Shown here piece by piece: positions 1 to 8,250 of a DNA stretch of 64,000 nt (position 1 is its first letter; every line of letters begins with the position of its first letter). A program made the position numbers and the translations under genes. The stretch spans positions 181,172 to 245,171 of the forward strand of contig NZ_BMOD01000001.1 in NCBI RefSeq assembly GCF_014646895.1, given 5' to 3'. A model generated the notes under the pieces. The model ran no database searches, was not told where the DNA came from, and saw only the letters and a program-made list of their open reading frames with translations. The stretch is from Deinococcus roseus (GTDB lineage: Bacteria > Deinococcota > Deinococci > Deinococcales > Deinococcaceae).

Positions 1-227
1 GGCTGGCTGTGGGGTGCCGCTTGTTCTTCCATCCATGCCATCATGAAGGTGTGCGTGCGGTCCAGAAAAGCCACCATCAGGTCATCCTTGGAGGGAAAAT
101 GACGGTACAGCGTCATTTTCGCCACCCCAGATTCCTGGATGATGGTGTCCACGCCCACTGCGCGGATGCCATGCTGGTAAAACAGCTGGCTGGCGGTTTG
201 CAGGATGTGTTCTCGGGCGTTGCGCAT
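1..227 (-). CDS. TetR/AcrR family transcriptional regulator (5' part; runs off window)
   Basis: The minus strand reads an open frame from ATG at 227 to the left edge, beginning MRNAREHILQTASQLF and continuing through AVGVDTIIQESGVAKMTLYR to HFPSKDDLM. This is the N-terminal helix-turn-helix of TetR repressors, with the typical TLYRHFPSKDDL recognition-helix end. The ligand-binding C-terminal domain lies outside the window. It is transcribed divergently from the reductase at 339, and two inverted copies of a 10-bp sequence lie between them. It therefore probably represses itself and the reductase. The inducer is unknown. Confidence 0.85.
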   Translation of the reverse strand, partial: MRNAREHILQTASQLFYQHGIRAVGVDTIIQESGVAKMTLYRHFPSKDDLMVAFLDRTHTFMMAWMEEQAAPHSQ

Positions 228-243
228 GGGCACCTCTTGCTCT

Positions 244-297
244 TGACAAGTATACAGACCTGTCTCTATCATATCAACAAGTAGACAGACAGGTCTA
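244..297. promoter_or_regulatory. divergent promoters with TetR-type operator pair
   Basis: On the plus strand TTGACA (244-249), a 17-bp spacer and TATCAT (267-272) form a strong promoter for the reductase. On the minus strand TTGATA (277-272), 17 bp and TATACT (254-249) form the tetR promoter. AGACCTGTCT (256-265) and its inverted copy AGACAGGTCT (287-296) lie in and beside these promoters. The second is nested in the palindrome TAGAC-N6-GTCTA (282-297). A bound repressor would block both promoters. Confidence 0.7.
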
Positions 298-338
298 TCT
301 CTTTACCCCTTCAACTTCACCCCTTCAAGGAGACAACC

Positions 339-977
339 ATGAACATTGGAATTCTGGGATCTGGCATGGTGGGAAAAGCCATCGCAACCGCACTGCTTGC
401 CAAAGGCCATGATGTGGTCATCGGCACCCGTGATCCGGGCAAGCTCAGCGGATGGGTCAGCAGCCAATCGGGGAACCTGCGCATTGCCAGCCCAGCAGAT
501 GCTGCCAGCCATGCTGAAATTCTCGTTCATGCCACTTCAGGGCATGCCGCAATTCAGGCCCTGGAATCCGCGGGACGTGAAAACCTGCAGGGCAAAGTGA
601 TCATCGACATTTCCAACCCGCTGGATTTCTCCAAAGGCTTCCCCCCCACCCTCTTTGTCAAAGACGATGACTCTCTGGCAGAACAGATCCAGCATGCCTT
701 CCCCGAAGCCCGCATCGTCAAAAGCCTCAACACCCTCACGGCAGATTTGATGCTGAACCCTCAACTGCTGAACGGCACCCACACCATCTTCATGAGTGGC
801 AACGATCAGGACGCCAAGGACCAGGTGCGCGATTTGCTGGAAAGCTTCGGATGGCAGGACATTCTGGACCTCGGAGACCTCAGCACGGCACGCGGCACCG
901 AAATGTACCTGGCCCTGTGGGCCAGGCTGTACGGCAGCCTCAGGCGTTCGCACTTCAATGTCAAAGTGGTGCGTTAA
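339..977 (+). CDS. NADPH-dependent F420 reductase-family / NAD(P)-binding oxidoreductase
   Basis: A 212-aa cytosolic protein starting MNIGILGSGMVGKA, the GxGxxG dinucleotide-binding fold at the extreme N-terminus. VVIGTRDPGKL follows, where the basic residues fit NADP(H) preference. IIDISNPLD and VKSLNTL are typical of the COG2085 family (F420-dependent NADP reductase-like, IlvC/ProC-like fold). The start is supported by AAGGAGA at 327-333. The substrate cannot be read from sequence; many family members do not use F420. It is probably controlled by the divergent TetR protein, suggesting a stress- or xenobiotic-induced reductase. Confidence 0.8.
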   Translation: MNIGILGSGMVGKAIATALLAKGHDVVIGTRDPGKLSGWVSSQSGNLRIASPADAASHAEILVHATSGHAAIQALESAGRENLQGKVIIDISNPLDFSKGFPPTLFVKDDDSLAEQIQHAFPEARIVKSLNTLTADLMLNPQLLNGTHTIFMSGNDQDAKDQVRDLLESFGWQDILDLGDLSTARGTEMYLALWARLYGSLRRSHFNVKVVR

Positions 978-1003
978 ATCAGTGTGGCAAAGCAACACGA
1001 ACC

Positions 1004-1031
1004 AAAAAAGAGGCGCAAATGCGCCTCTTTT
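1004..1031. terminator. bidirectional intrinsic terminator
   Basis: GAGGCGC-AAAT-GCGCCTC hairpin (1010-1027) with TTTT on the plus side and a T6 run on the minus side. It separates the convergent reductase and cysS. Confidence 0.85.
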
Positions 1032-1043
1032 CGTTGCCATCAA

Positions 1044-2489
1044 CTATTGAATTTTCCAGCGGGTGCCCTGTGCTGTGTCCTCCAGCACCACCCCAATGGC
1101 CGACAGTCTGGCCCTGAGCTCATCGCTTTTCTGGAATTCACGGGTGGCCCGGTAATTCTGGCGGGCATCAATGACCAGTTCCATCAGGGTCTGGATCACC
1201 TCGGGGTTTCCTGCATCACTGCCCTTGTCTGCAAAGAGGCCCAGCACATCCCCTCCCAGAGCGAGGTAGGCATCCAGCACAGCCTGCAAAGTCTCTTTGC
1301 CCACCGATCCGGTCAGGGCAGAATTGACATCACGGGTCAGGTTGAACAGGGCAGCCACCCCTTCAGGCGTGTTGAAATCATCGCTGAGGGCTTCATGGAA
1401 GGTGTCCACATGCTGTTTCAACTGGCTTTCCAGGGTGGTGTAACGGCCTTCAGAAGCGGTTTCCAGACGGCGTTTCACTTCCAGCATGGTGTCCCGCAAG
1501 CGGGCGTAACCACTCTGGGCCGCCCGGAGGGGCTCCTCGGAAAACTCGGTGATGCTGCGGTAATGGCTGGAGACCAGCAGGAAACGCACCACCATCGGGT
1601 CGTATTTTTCAAAGAGGTCTTTCAGGGTGGTGAAATTCCCCTTGCTCTTGCTCATTTTCTCGCCGCCCTGCACCGTCACCATGTTGTTGTGGATCCAGTA
1701 ACGGGCAAAAGGATGGCCTGCAGCCTCAGCCTGGGCAATTTCGGCCTCGTGGTGGGGGAACTGCAAATCCATGCCGCCCCCGTGAATGTCGAAGTTCTCT
1801 CCCAGGTACTTCAGGCTCATGGCAGAGCACTCAATGTGCCAGCCTGGAAACCCCTCTCCCCAGGGGGAATCCCAGCGCATGATGTGCCCCTTCTCTGCCC
1901 GCTTCCAGAGTGCAAAGTCTCTGGGATCGCGTTTGTCTTCACGGATGTCCTCGCGGGTGCCAGACTGCAAATCTTCCACCTTGCGGCCGGAGAGTTTGCC
2001 GTAAGCCTCGTAACTGGTCACCGAGAAGTACACGCTGCCATCCACCTCGTAAGCATGGCCTCTGTCGATGAGTTCCTGGGTCAGCTTGATCTGCTCTGGA
2101 ACATGCCCCGTGGCCCGTGGGGTGATGTCTGGTTTCAGCACATTGAGGGCCGTCATGTCCTCAAAGTAAGACCAGTAGTACTTGTCTGCGATCTCCATGG
2201 GTTCCAGTTTTTCCAGGGCGGCCCGCTTGAGGATCTTGTCGTCTCCATCGTCGCTGTCATCGGTCAGGTGACCCACATCGGTGACGTTGGAAACAAAACG
2301 CACTTTGAATCCAGCATGTTTGAGGTACCGTCTCACCACATCGAAAGACACCTGGGCCTTGGCGTGCCCGAGGTGGGCATCGCTGTACACGGTGGGTCCG
2401 CACACGTACATGCCCACATGTCCGGGGGTGGTCGGCACAAAAGCTTCTTTTTGCCGGGTCAGGGTGTTGTACAGGGAAATCTCTGGCAT
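1044..2489 (-). CDS. cysS: cysteinyl-tRNA synthetase
   Basis: Charges tRNA-Cys. From ATG at 2489, preceded by GGAGG at 2495-2499, the protein is 481 aa, the usual CysRS length. It shows the class I signature with zinc-ligand Cys30, the HLGH form of HIGH at residues 39-42 (YSDAHLGHAK) and KMSKS at 278-282. An in-frame extension up to 2627 lacks family similarity and lies in the folded leader, so the shorter start is preferred. The gene is transcribed alone and ends at a shared bidirectional terminator. A long structured 5' leader suggests attenuation-type control. Confidence 0.97.
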   Translation of the reverse strand: MPEISLYNTLTRQKEAFVPTTPGHVGMYVCGPTVYSDAHLGHAKAQVSFDVVRRYLKHAGFKVRFVSNVTDVGHLTDDSDDGDDKILKRAALEKLEPMEIADKYYWSYFEDMTALNVLKPDITPRATGHVPEQIKLTQELIDRGHAYEVDGSVYFSVTSYEAYGKLSGRKVEDLQSGTREDIREDKRDPRDFALWKRAEKGHIMRWDSPWGEGFPGWHIECSAMSLKYLGENFDIHGGGMDLQFPHHEAEIAQAEAAGHPFARYWIHNNMVTVQGGEKMSKSKGNFTTLKDLFEKYDPMVVRFLLVSSHYRSITEFSEEPLRAAQSGYARLRDTMLEVKRRLETASEGRYTTLESQLKQHVDTFHEALSDDFNTPEGVAALFNLTRDVNSALTGSVGKETLQAVLDAYLALGGDVLGLFADKGSDAGNPEVIQTLMELVIDARQNYRATREFQKSDELRARLSAIGVVLEDTAQGTRWKIQ

Positions 2490-2712
2490 AAATCCTCCAC
2501 GTTGTTGTGCTGCAATGCTGTTCCAGTCCAATCTGTCCAGCTGAGCAGGAAAGTGATGTTGCAGATGGACAAGCAAAAACCGCGCGAGAACAGCTCTCAC
2601 GCGGATCAGGTCAAGAATAAACGTCACCTTCCGCTGGGGTCAGCGGCAACAGGTGTTCAGGTGACGGGAAAAAAGCATGGACCCATGATAACCGATTTTT
2701 CAGCAAATGCCA
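2490..2712 (-). promoter_or_regulatory. cysS promoter and structured leader with internal terminator
   Basis: Minus-strand promoter candidates are TGGCAT (2712-2707), 16 bp, then TATCAT (2690-2685). The roughly 190-nt leader then folds. An 8-bp outer stem pairs 2659-2666 with 2622-2629, enclosing a 6-bp hairpin of 2641-2646 with 2631-2636. Further down, a perfect 10-bp hairpin (2604-2595 with 2589-2580, one G-T pair) is followed by T5 (2579-2575), i.e. an intrinsic terminator before the start codon. A canonical T-box sequence was not found; only a weak TGGAAC lies near the end. Confidence 0.6.
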
Positions 2713-2778
2713 CTCTGCCAGATTGCGCAGGGGTGTAAAGTTCAGGGGTGGGACAGGAAGAGGCCGAAGGCTGAAGGC

Positions 2779-2902
2779 AGAAGGCAAAAATGCCGAGAGC
2801 CCAGAGCCGAGGGCAGAAGGCAAAAATGCCGAGAGCCCAGAGCCGAGGGCAAAAGGCTGAAGACAAAAGACAAAAGACAAAAGACAAAAGACAAAAGACA
2901 AA
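2779..2902 (+). repeat. 36-bp perfect tandem duplication plus (AGACAAA)6 heptamer tract
   Basis: Two identical 36-bp units lie head to tail at 2779-2814 and 2815-2850. Six perfect AGACAAA heptamers follow at 2861-2902. The purine-rich strand is the plus strand. Translated in any frame it gives low-complexity peptide, so it is treated as non-coding although the downstream hydrolase frame stays open through it. A related unit in inverted orientation lies at 23428-23465. Confidence 0.9.
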
Positions 2903-2939
2903 GTGCAGGATTTTTCTTTTTACAAAACAAGGAATTGAG

Positions 2940-3836
2940 ATGCAACAGGAGTACTCCCGAACAATTGAGCTGGGGCAGCGCAAAATCCATCATCTGGAAG
3001 CCGGGCAGGGACCGCCACTGGTGCTGTTGCATGGAACAGCCATTGATTCTGCATGGCTGAGTTATGGCAAGCACCTGATGCACTTTGCCCAGCATTTCCA
3101 TGTGTTTGCCCCGGATTTTCCGGGTTATGGACAGAGTGTGGATCCGGACAGGCGGTACCAGACCCGGGATTACGTGGCTTTCCTGCCAGAGTTTTTTGAG
3201 GCTGTAGGTTTGCAAAAAGCCTCTGTGGTGGCTTTTTCGATGGGAGGAGCCATTGCCCTGCAGGTGGCTTTAAAACATCCCGAGCTTTTTGAAAAACTGG
3301 TGCTGGTGGACAGTTTCGGGCTTTTTGGCAGGATTCATGTGCCCCTGCTCCCCAGGCTGGGCATCCGCTCTGAAAAATTTGCCCTGTGGCTGTGGGACCT
3401 CAGCAGGAAACACCCGTTTTTTCTGGGACTGGTCCTGAAATTGCTGGTGATCCACAATCCCAGATTGGTCACGTCTGAACTGCTGACCGAATTGCAGGGG
3501 GAAATGCACAACCCGGAGACTTTCTTGCGCTGGATGCAATCTGAACTGGGCTGGACCGAGTACACCACCAACCTCTTTGCAGAGCTTCCAGGCCTCAAGG
3601 TGTCGACGCTTTTGATCCATGCAGAGCAGGACCGGGTGACTCCGGCCAGCCGAACCCATTACGCTGTGAAGAAAATCCCTGGGGCCAGACACATGATCAT
3701 TCCGCAAAGCGGTCACTGGGTGATGCGGGAACAACCCGAAGTCTGGCGCAAGTGTGTGCTGGATTTTTTGCTGGAAGGTGTGATGCCTGCAAATGAGCCC
3801 TCCAGTTTTCCCTCCAGCAATCCATCCAGCACCTGA
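2940..3836 (+). CDS. alpha/beta-hydrolase fold protein
   Basis: A 298-aa protein from ATG at 2940 (MQQEYSRTIELGQ), preceded by AAGGA. It has the oxyanion-hole motif VLLHGTAIDS, the nucleophile elbow VVAFSMGGA, the acid in LLIHAEQDRVTPAS and the catalytic His in PQSGHWVMREQP, i.e. a complete Ser-Asp-His triad. It is of the meta-cleavage hydrolase/haloperoxidase-like type. The substrate is unknown. The frame is open upstream to 2790, but that stretch translates the tandem repeat and is rejected as coding. The short C-terminal tail is serine/proline rich. It appears monocistronic. Confidence 0.88.
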   Translation: MQQEYSRTIELGQRKIHHLEAGQGPPLVLLHGTAIDSAWLSYGKHLMHFAQHFHVFAPDFPGYGQSVDPDRRYQTRDYVAFLPEFFEAVGLQKASVVAFSMGGAIALQVALKHPELFEKLVLVDSFGLFGRIHVPLLPRLGIRSEKFALWLWDLSRKHPFFLGLVLKLLVIHNPRLVTSELLTELQGEMHNPETFLRWMQSELGWTEYTTNLFAELPGLKVSTLLIHAEQDRVTPASRTHYAVKKIPGARHMIIPQSGHWVMREQPEVWRKCVLDFLLEGVMPANEPSSFPSSNPSST

Positions 3837-3916
3837 AAAGAAATGAGAAACCGCACTTTTGAATCATCCAGCAAAACCCAATGTGGATGATTCAAAGGGA
3901 AAAACAAAAGTAAATT

Positions 3917-4453
3917 TTATTGTTGATCTTGATTCGGGGTCCCTGGATTTGCCGGGGTTTTCTTTTCGGCTTTGCTGTACTCTGCATCAAAAGTGCGGGC
4001 CGCAATTTCTTTGCGCTCTTTGTCGGTGAGTTCCAGACCCAGTTTTTTGCGTTTGAAGTACTCTTCGGCCAGTTTGCCCAGTGCAAAAGTCCAGCCATAA
4101 ACCAGGGGGGCGGTGATCACCCCACCCAGAACCGGGGCCACCACTTTGGCCACTTGCCGCATGGCCTGTCTGGCGAGCATTCCGTAAGCGAAAGAGGCTC
4201 CGAGTTCCACCATGATTTCTTTGGCCCGTTTGCGGTTCAGTTCAAAACCGTAGATTTTGCCGACGTGCACGACCATCTTGATCTGCACCGGGGTGATCAG
4301 CAGGATGTCTGCCACCGGGATGGGCTCTGCTGCGATCACCGCCGAGAGGGTGGCCGCGCCCTTGATGACATCCTCGGCGTTCTCGGCTGCGGTCTTGTTT
4401 GGTTCGATGTCGAACTTAAAGTTTTCGAGCAGTTGTTTGATGATTGGAAGCAT
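3917..4453 (-). CDS. DUF697-family membrane protein
   Basis: A 178-aa protein. The core KGAATLSAVIAAEPIPVADILLI, then MVVHVGKIYGFELNRKRAKEIMVELG, matches the DUF697 family (YcjF-like/GTPase-associated), whose exact role is unknown. Two or three hydrophobic stretches (about residues 30-60 and 100-130) suggest membrane insertion. The C-terminal 30 residues are charged and P/N/Q-rich. TACATT lies 8 nt upstream of the ATG and no Shine-Dalgarno is visible, which fits a leaderless message. It is divergent from the receiver protein at 4572. Confidence 0.75.
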   Translation of the reverse strand: MLPIIKQLLENFKFDIEPNKTAAENAEDVIKGAATLSAVIAAEPIPVADILLITPVQIKMVVHVGKIYGFELNRKRAKEIMVELGASFAYGMLARQAMRQVAKVVAPVLGGVITAPLVYGWTFALGKLAEEYFKRKKLGLELTDKERKEIAARTFDAEYSKAEKKTPANPGTPNQDQQ

Positions 4454-4571
4454 TTCAAATCAATGTACGCGACATTTACACGGCAAGTTGCATTCGATTA
4501 CACTTTATGAACGACATGTAAGACACTTGTGACACCTCTCCGTTTACACTCCTACCAGAGAAAGAGGTCCT

Positions 4572-4952
4572 ATGGCTAGCAACCCGAAAATCCTAGTGAT
4601 TGATGATCAGAATGTGAACCTGATTCTGATCGAGAAAGCGTTGCGTTCAGGGGAATATCAGAACATTGTCACCACCAGCAGTCCCGAAGATGGGCTGGAC
4701 CGCATTTTGAACGACAAACCCGACCTGGTGCTGCTGGATCTGATCATGCCCCGATTGAACGGCATTGAGATTCTTGAACATCTGAAAAGTCTCTCCCAGA
4801 ACATGCCTCCCATCTTGATTGTCACCTCCGAGAACAGCGAAAACATGCAGCAAAAGGCCCTGGAAGCAGGGGCAAGACAGGTCATCAAGAAGCCCTTTCA
4901 GCGTGCCGAGTTGCTTGACAGTGTCCGGCAGTGGCTCGCCTTTGCCTACTGA
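4572..4952 (+). CDS. single-domain response regulator (CheY-like receiver)
   Basis: A 126-aa stand-alone receiver domain. Asp11/Asp12 form the acidic pocket, Asp56 in LVLLDLIMPRLNG is the phosphoacceptor, Thr85 in ILIVTSE and Lys107 in VIKKPF complete the switch set. No output domain is present, so it acts by protein-protein contact or phosphotransfer. AGAGG precedes the start. No histidine kinase is nearby, so its partner is encoded elsewhere. Confidence 0.93.
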   Translation: MASNPKILVIDDQNVNLILIEKALRSGEYQNIVTTSSPEDGLDRILNDKPDLVLLDLIMPRLNGIEILEHLKSLSQNMPPILIVTSENSENMQQKALEAGARQVIKKPFQRAELLDSVRQWLAFAY

Positions 4953-4975
4953 GCAAAACGCTTTAAGTTCATTCA

Positions 4976-5008
4976 CCAGCCTGATCCCATTTCAGGCTGG
5001 TTTTTTTT
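4976..5008 (+). terminator. intrinsic terminator
   Basis: CCAGCCTGA / TCAGGCTGG stem with a 7-nt loop, followed by eight T. It ends the receiver gene. Confidence 0.92.
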
Positions 5009-5020
5009 CTGCTGCGTCTA

Positions 5021-5968
5021 TCAGGTTCTGGGATAATCCACAGCGTTCAGCACCTGCTCCAGGGTCTCCATCTGTGGCAGGGAATCCTGCTGGAGCGTGA
5101 AACGCAGGGGTTCTGTGCCTGCAATGGCTTTTTCAAAATGCTTGACCATTTCTGCATAAGGGTTGATTTTCGGGAAGGTTTCCGCCTTGCCATTCACGGT
5201 CAGGTGCGCTTCATAATTGTCGGTGGCAAAAGGGGCTTCCAGGATCAGGTTGCCTCTGGTGCCCTGCACTTCAAATACCTGCTGGAAAGGCAATCCAAAA
5301 GAACAGTTCAAGAGCCCGATGCAAGAAGAATAATGCAGCATGGCCCCCAGATCGAGGTCCACTCCACCTGTGGTCATGCGGGCCACGGCATGCACCTGTT
5401 CTGGCACCTCACGGGTGATCAGACGCATGATGTCGATGCCATAGCAGCCCACATCGTAAAAAGCCCCGCCGCCCAGCCTGGGGTCCCAGCGGATGTCGTC
5501 CGGGCGGTCCAGATTGAAACCGTAGGTGACTTTTAAAAAACGCACCTCGCCGATGGCACCTTCCCTGAGCCGTTCCAGCATGCGTTCAATTTGTGGGTGA
5601 AAGCGGTAGGAGAAAGCTTCCAAAACCAATTTTCCTGATTTCTGCTGGGCTTCAATCATTGCCCTGGCTTCGCTGGCATTGAGGGTCAGGGGCTTTTCGC
5701 ACAACACATGCTTGCCTGCCTCCAGTGCCTTGATGGTCCATTCCAGGTGTTCAGAGTTGGGCAATGGCACATACACGGCTTCGATGTCTGAATTTTTCAG
5801 CAGTTCCTGATAAGAAGACGAATGTGGGATCTGGTTTTCTTCTGCAAAGGTGTGGGCTTTCTGCGGATCTCTGGCGGCCACCATGTGAACGGTGCTTCCC
5901 GCTTCCCGGATGGCGGGCACCAGTGCGGATTGTGCGATGCGTGCTGCTCCAAGGATTCCCCAGTTCAT
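5021..5968 (-). CDS. Gfo/Idh/MocA-family oxidoreductase
   Basis: A 315-aa NAD(P)-dependent sugar/inositol-type dehydrogenase. MNWGILGAARIAQSALVPAI carries the GxGxxA-like nucleotide loop, and KHVLCEKPLTLNASEA is the family EKP motif with the catalytic/cofactor lysine. GGGAFYDVGCYGIDI contains the conserved D and the GxxxD segment of the substrate site. The substrate is unknown. It is followed at its 5' side by the thioesterase (11-nt gap, same strand), so the two are probably cotranscribed. Confidence 0.9.
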   Translation of the reverse strand: MNWGILGAARIAQSALVPAIREAGSTVHMVAARDPQKAHTFAEENQIPHSSSYQELLKNSDIEAVYVPLPNSEHLEWTIKALEAGKHVLCEKPLTLNASEARAMIEAQQKSGKLVLEAFSYRFHPQIERMLERLREGAIGEVRFLKVTYGFNLDRPDDIRWDPRLGGGAFYDVGCYGIDIMRLITREVPEQVHAVARMTTGGVDLDLGAMLHYSSCIGLLNCSFGLPFQQVFEVQGTRGNLILEAPFATDNYEAHLTVNGKAETFPKINPYAEMVKHFEKAIAGTEPLRFTLQQDSLPQMETLEQVLNAVDYPRT

Positions 5969-5978
5969 GTGGGTCAGT

Positions 5979-6368
5979 TTATTGCATGCTGGCGAGCAGG
6001 TTGTCGGGAATTCTTACAGGGCGGTAATTTTTATCGGTGGCAATGTGCTCGGTGGTGCCTGTTGCAACGGTCTCACCTGCTTCAGAGGTCAGCAGGTAAT
6101 CAAAAGCCATGGTGCGGGATTTCACTTCTGACACCACCACCTTGATGTGCACCACATCATCAAAACGGGCTGCCCTGCGAAACCGCACATCCAGACGGGT
6201 GAGCATCAGGTAGATGCCCTGCTTTTCCACCTCGCGGTAGTCCATCTGCAATTCCCGCATGAATTCCACCCGGGCCAGTTCCATCCACACGGCGTAATTG
6301 CTGTGGTGGGCCACCCCCATCTGGTCGGTTTCGGCGTAACGGACACGGATATGGGTGCTGTATTCCAT
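5979..6368 (-). CDS. acyl-CoA thioesterase, YbgC/FadM hotdog family
   Basis: A 129-aa single hotdog domain beginning MEYSTHIRVRYAETDQMGVAHHSNY. The RYAETDQMG segment holds the catalytic Asp of 4-hydroxybenzoyl-CoA thioesterase-like enzymes. NRCR-like VRFRRAARFDDVVHI and TTEHIATDKNYRPVRIP are typical of the remainder. It hydrolyses acyl-CoA thioesters; chain specificity is not readable. A TTG start 42 nt upstream is possible but adds unrelated residues. It lies immediately upstream of the Gfo/Idh/MocA gene on the same strand. Confidence 0.9.
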   Translation of the reverse strand: MEYSTHIRVRYAETDQMGVAHHSNYAVWMELARVEFMRELQMDYREVEKQGIYLMLTRLDVRFRRAARFDDVVHIKVVVSEVKSRTMAFDYLLTSEAGETVATGTTEHIATDKNYRPVRIPDNLLASMQ

Positions 6369-6568
6369 GTCTGGGATTCTAACCGATCTGCAAATGAGAG
6401 GAGCAGGCAATTCAGGCCGGGCAATTCAGGGAACCCTTGAAACCCTGTGTTTTGCTTGTGAAATAAAGATCTTCTACGGGGGATGGTTGGGGCAATAGGT
6501 GTTGTGTTTTTAAGTTTATTTAAAGGTATTGCTGACAGCATGGTTCCACACAACCCAAGAGGTGAACC

Positions 6569-6685
6569 ATGATTGAACCATCCATTTGCCCAACAGCCCC
6601 ATCCACCCTTTTGCTTCCTTTGCACCCTGCCCATTCTGCACACGCGGCAAACCATGACCTGCAAACACTGGGAGGTGCAGCATGA
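6569..6685 (+). CDS. possible 38-aa leader peptide ORF
   Basis: ATG at 6569 follows an AGAGGTGA ribosome-binding site. The frame (MIEPSICPTAPSTLLLP...) runs 38 codons and its TGA overlaps the start of the lipoprotein gene in ATGA fashion (6682-6685). The lipoprotein also has its own GGGAGG. Coupling geometry supports translation; the peptide has no recognisable domain and could be incidental. Confidence 0.4.
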   Translation: MIEPSICPTAPSTLLLPLHPAHSAHAANHDLQTLGGAA

Positions 6686-8163
6686 AAACCTTCCATGCCC
6701 TCCTGATGGCAAGCACACTGCTGTTCACAGCCTGTGGCAGCGTTCCAGCACCTTCAAACCCCACCCCTCCTGTGCAGCAAACCGACAGTCCAGTGGTTTA
6801 CTTTGAACTGGACACCCAGACCGGAAAAGTCACCCCCCTGGGACAGGCTGCTGGAGTGCAGAAACAGACGGTGTACCGTTCCGGGACAGGTTTCAATTTC
6901 TCGGTCGCCACAAAAGAGCAGCTGGACGGGGTTTACACCCTGCAATTCACCGTGACCAACGCCACCGGGCAGGACATGGGTGTGGATGGCGAAATCACTG
7001 CCACCTTTGTGAACTTCCAGGCCCAGGACGGTGCAGGTGCCAGCGTGCCTGGAGGCGGTGTGGTCAATGCCTCTGGACACCAGGCCCAGACCTACTTCCC
7101 TTACATTGCCATCACCAACAGCAAAAACCTGGAAGGCACCAACCCCCTGCCCATCGAACCCACCACCAATTTCAAGTTCACCACCAGCATTCAGGTGCCT
7201 GCTCCAGCCACCAAAGCCGTGGTGGGCCTGGTGCTGCGGGCCTCCCAGCAATTCAACACCCTCCCGGTTGCACCCAATGCCTGGCTGACTCCAGCGTATG
7301 GCAAATACAGGGACAACATCTTCCAGCAGGGCAGCGAGGAAAAAGCACGCTTCAATGCTCCAGGGTCCCTGACCACCTGCCCGGATGGAACCGTCTACCT
7401 CACGGACCTCAATGGCCTGTGGAAACTTGATCACCATCAGGCGGTTCTTGTGCGTACAGGAGCAGCCTTCTCCAACTTCTCCCAACTGGCCTGCAACGAA
7501 GACGGTCTGTTCATGACCCAGATGAACCTGAACCGGATCTACAAACTTGATCCTGTCTCTTATGCCCCCACGTCCATTGCTGGCACCGGAGCCGTGGGCT
7601 CTGCAGATGGTCCTGGCAACACCGCCACCCTCTATGCTCCTTACCACATGGTGGCTTATGGGACCAGCCTGTACTTCAACGAATACGGCTCCTACAAGAT
7701 CCGCAAGCTCAGCAAAACCACCACCGGGGATTATCAGGTGACCACCCGCTACGCTTCCACCGAGCAAACCGGAGGCATTGCTGTTGACCCGCAAGGCAAC
7801 CTGTTTTACAGCACCTTTTATGGACTCTGGCGGCTGGATCCCCAGAGCAACACCCCCGTCAACATCAATTCCCAGACGCTGGGGATTTCCACGCTGCAAT
7901 GGCACCCCTCAGGGCGTGTGGTCGCGGCAGTGCTGGGCGACAACCGGGTGTACGTCTACACCCCAACCAGCAGTGACCTCACCCGCTCCTGGACCCGCAC
8001 AGTCCTGGCAGGCAATGGTTCTGTCGCTGATCCCGTGGCTTATGGGACAGCCAGCACTTCACCCCTGTCCTATCCTTATGGCATGACCATCGACCCTTAT
8101 GGCAACCTGCTGGTGGCCAGTTTCAGTGCCCACCTGATTTACCGGATAGACCGCCTGAGGTGA
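6682..8163 (+). CDS. NHL/beta-propeller lipoprotein
   Basis: A 493-aa exported protein. The signal peptide MKTFHALLMASTLLFTAC ends in a lipobox (LFTAC), so Cys18 is the predicted lipidation site. A Pro/Thr-rich linker follows, then an Ig-like N-terminal domain (about 40-200). The remaining residues form repeated blades such as GSLTTCPDGTVYLTDLNGLWKLD, GGIAVDPQGNLFYSTFYGLW and YGMTIDPYGNLLVASFSAHLI, an NHL or SMP-30-like beta-propeller. GGGAGG is placed 6 nt before ATG. Role unknown: surface binding or enzyme scaffold. Confidence 0.85.
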   Translation: MKTFHALLMASTLLFTACGSVPAPSNPTPPVQQTDSPVVYFELDTQTGKVTPLGQAAGVQKQTVYRSGTGFNFSVATKEQLDGVYTLQFTVTNATGQDMGVDGEITATFVNFQAQDGAGASVPGGGVVNASGHQAQTYFPYIAITNSKNLEGTNPLPIEPTTNFKFTTSIQVPAPATKAVVGLVLRASQQFNTLPVAPNAWLTPAYGKYRDNIFQQGSEEKARFNAPGSLTTCPDGTVYLTDLNGLWKLDHHQAVLVRTGAAFSNFSQLACNEDGLFMTQMNLNRIYKLDPVSYAPTSIAGTGAVGSADGPGNTATLYAPYHMVAYGTSLYFNEYGSYKIRKLSKTTTGDYQVTTRYASTEQTGGIAVDPQGNLFYSTFYGLWRLDPQSNTPVNINSQTLGISTLQWHPSGRVVAAVLGDNRVYVYTPTSSDLTRSWTRTVLAGNGSVADPVAYGTASTSPLSYPYGMTIDPYGNLLVASFSAHLIYRIDRLR

Positions 8164-8188
8164 GACTCAAACAGCCAAAAAACATCCC

Positions 8189-8219
8189 AAAAAAGACCGT
8201 CCCAATTGGGACGGTCTTT
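8189..8219. terminator. bidirectional intrinsic terminator
   Basis: Perfect AAAGACCGTCCC / GGGACGGTCTTT stem with AATT loop (8192-8219) and a T6 run on the minus side. It lies between the convergent lipoprotein and glmM genes. Confidence 0.9.
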
Positions 8220-8250
8220 GACTTTTGCATTTCAGCTGCTTTACTGCAGG

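Noticed and set aside
2490..2690. Canonical T-box riboswitch at cysS
   Set aside because: A terminator and structured leader are present, but the T-box core sequence and a clear specifier loop could not be identified; kept only as a structured leader.
2790..2939. N-terminal extension of the alpha/beta hydrolase
   Set aside because: The extra 50 residues are translated tandem repeats; ATG 2940 gives a normal hydrolase N-terminus.
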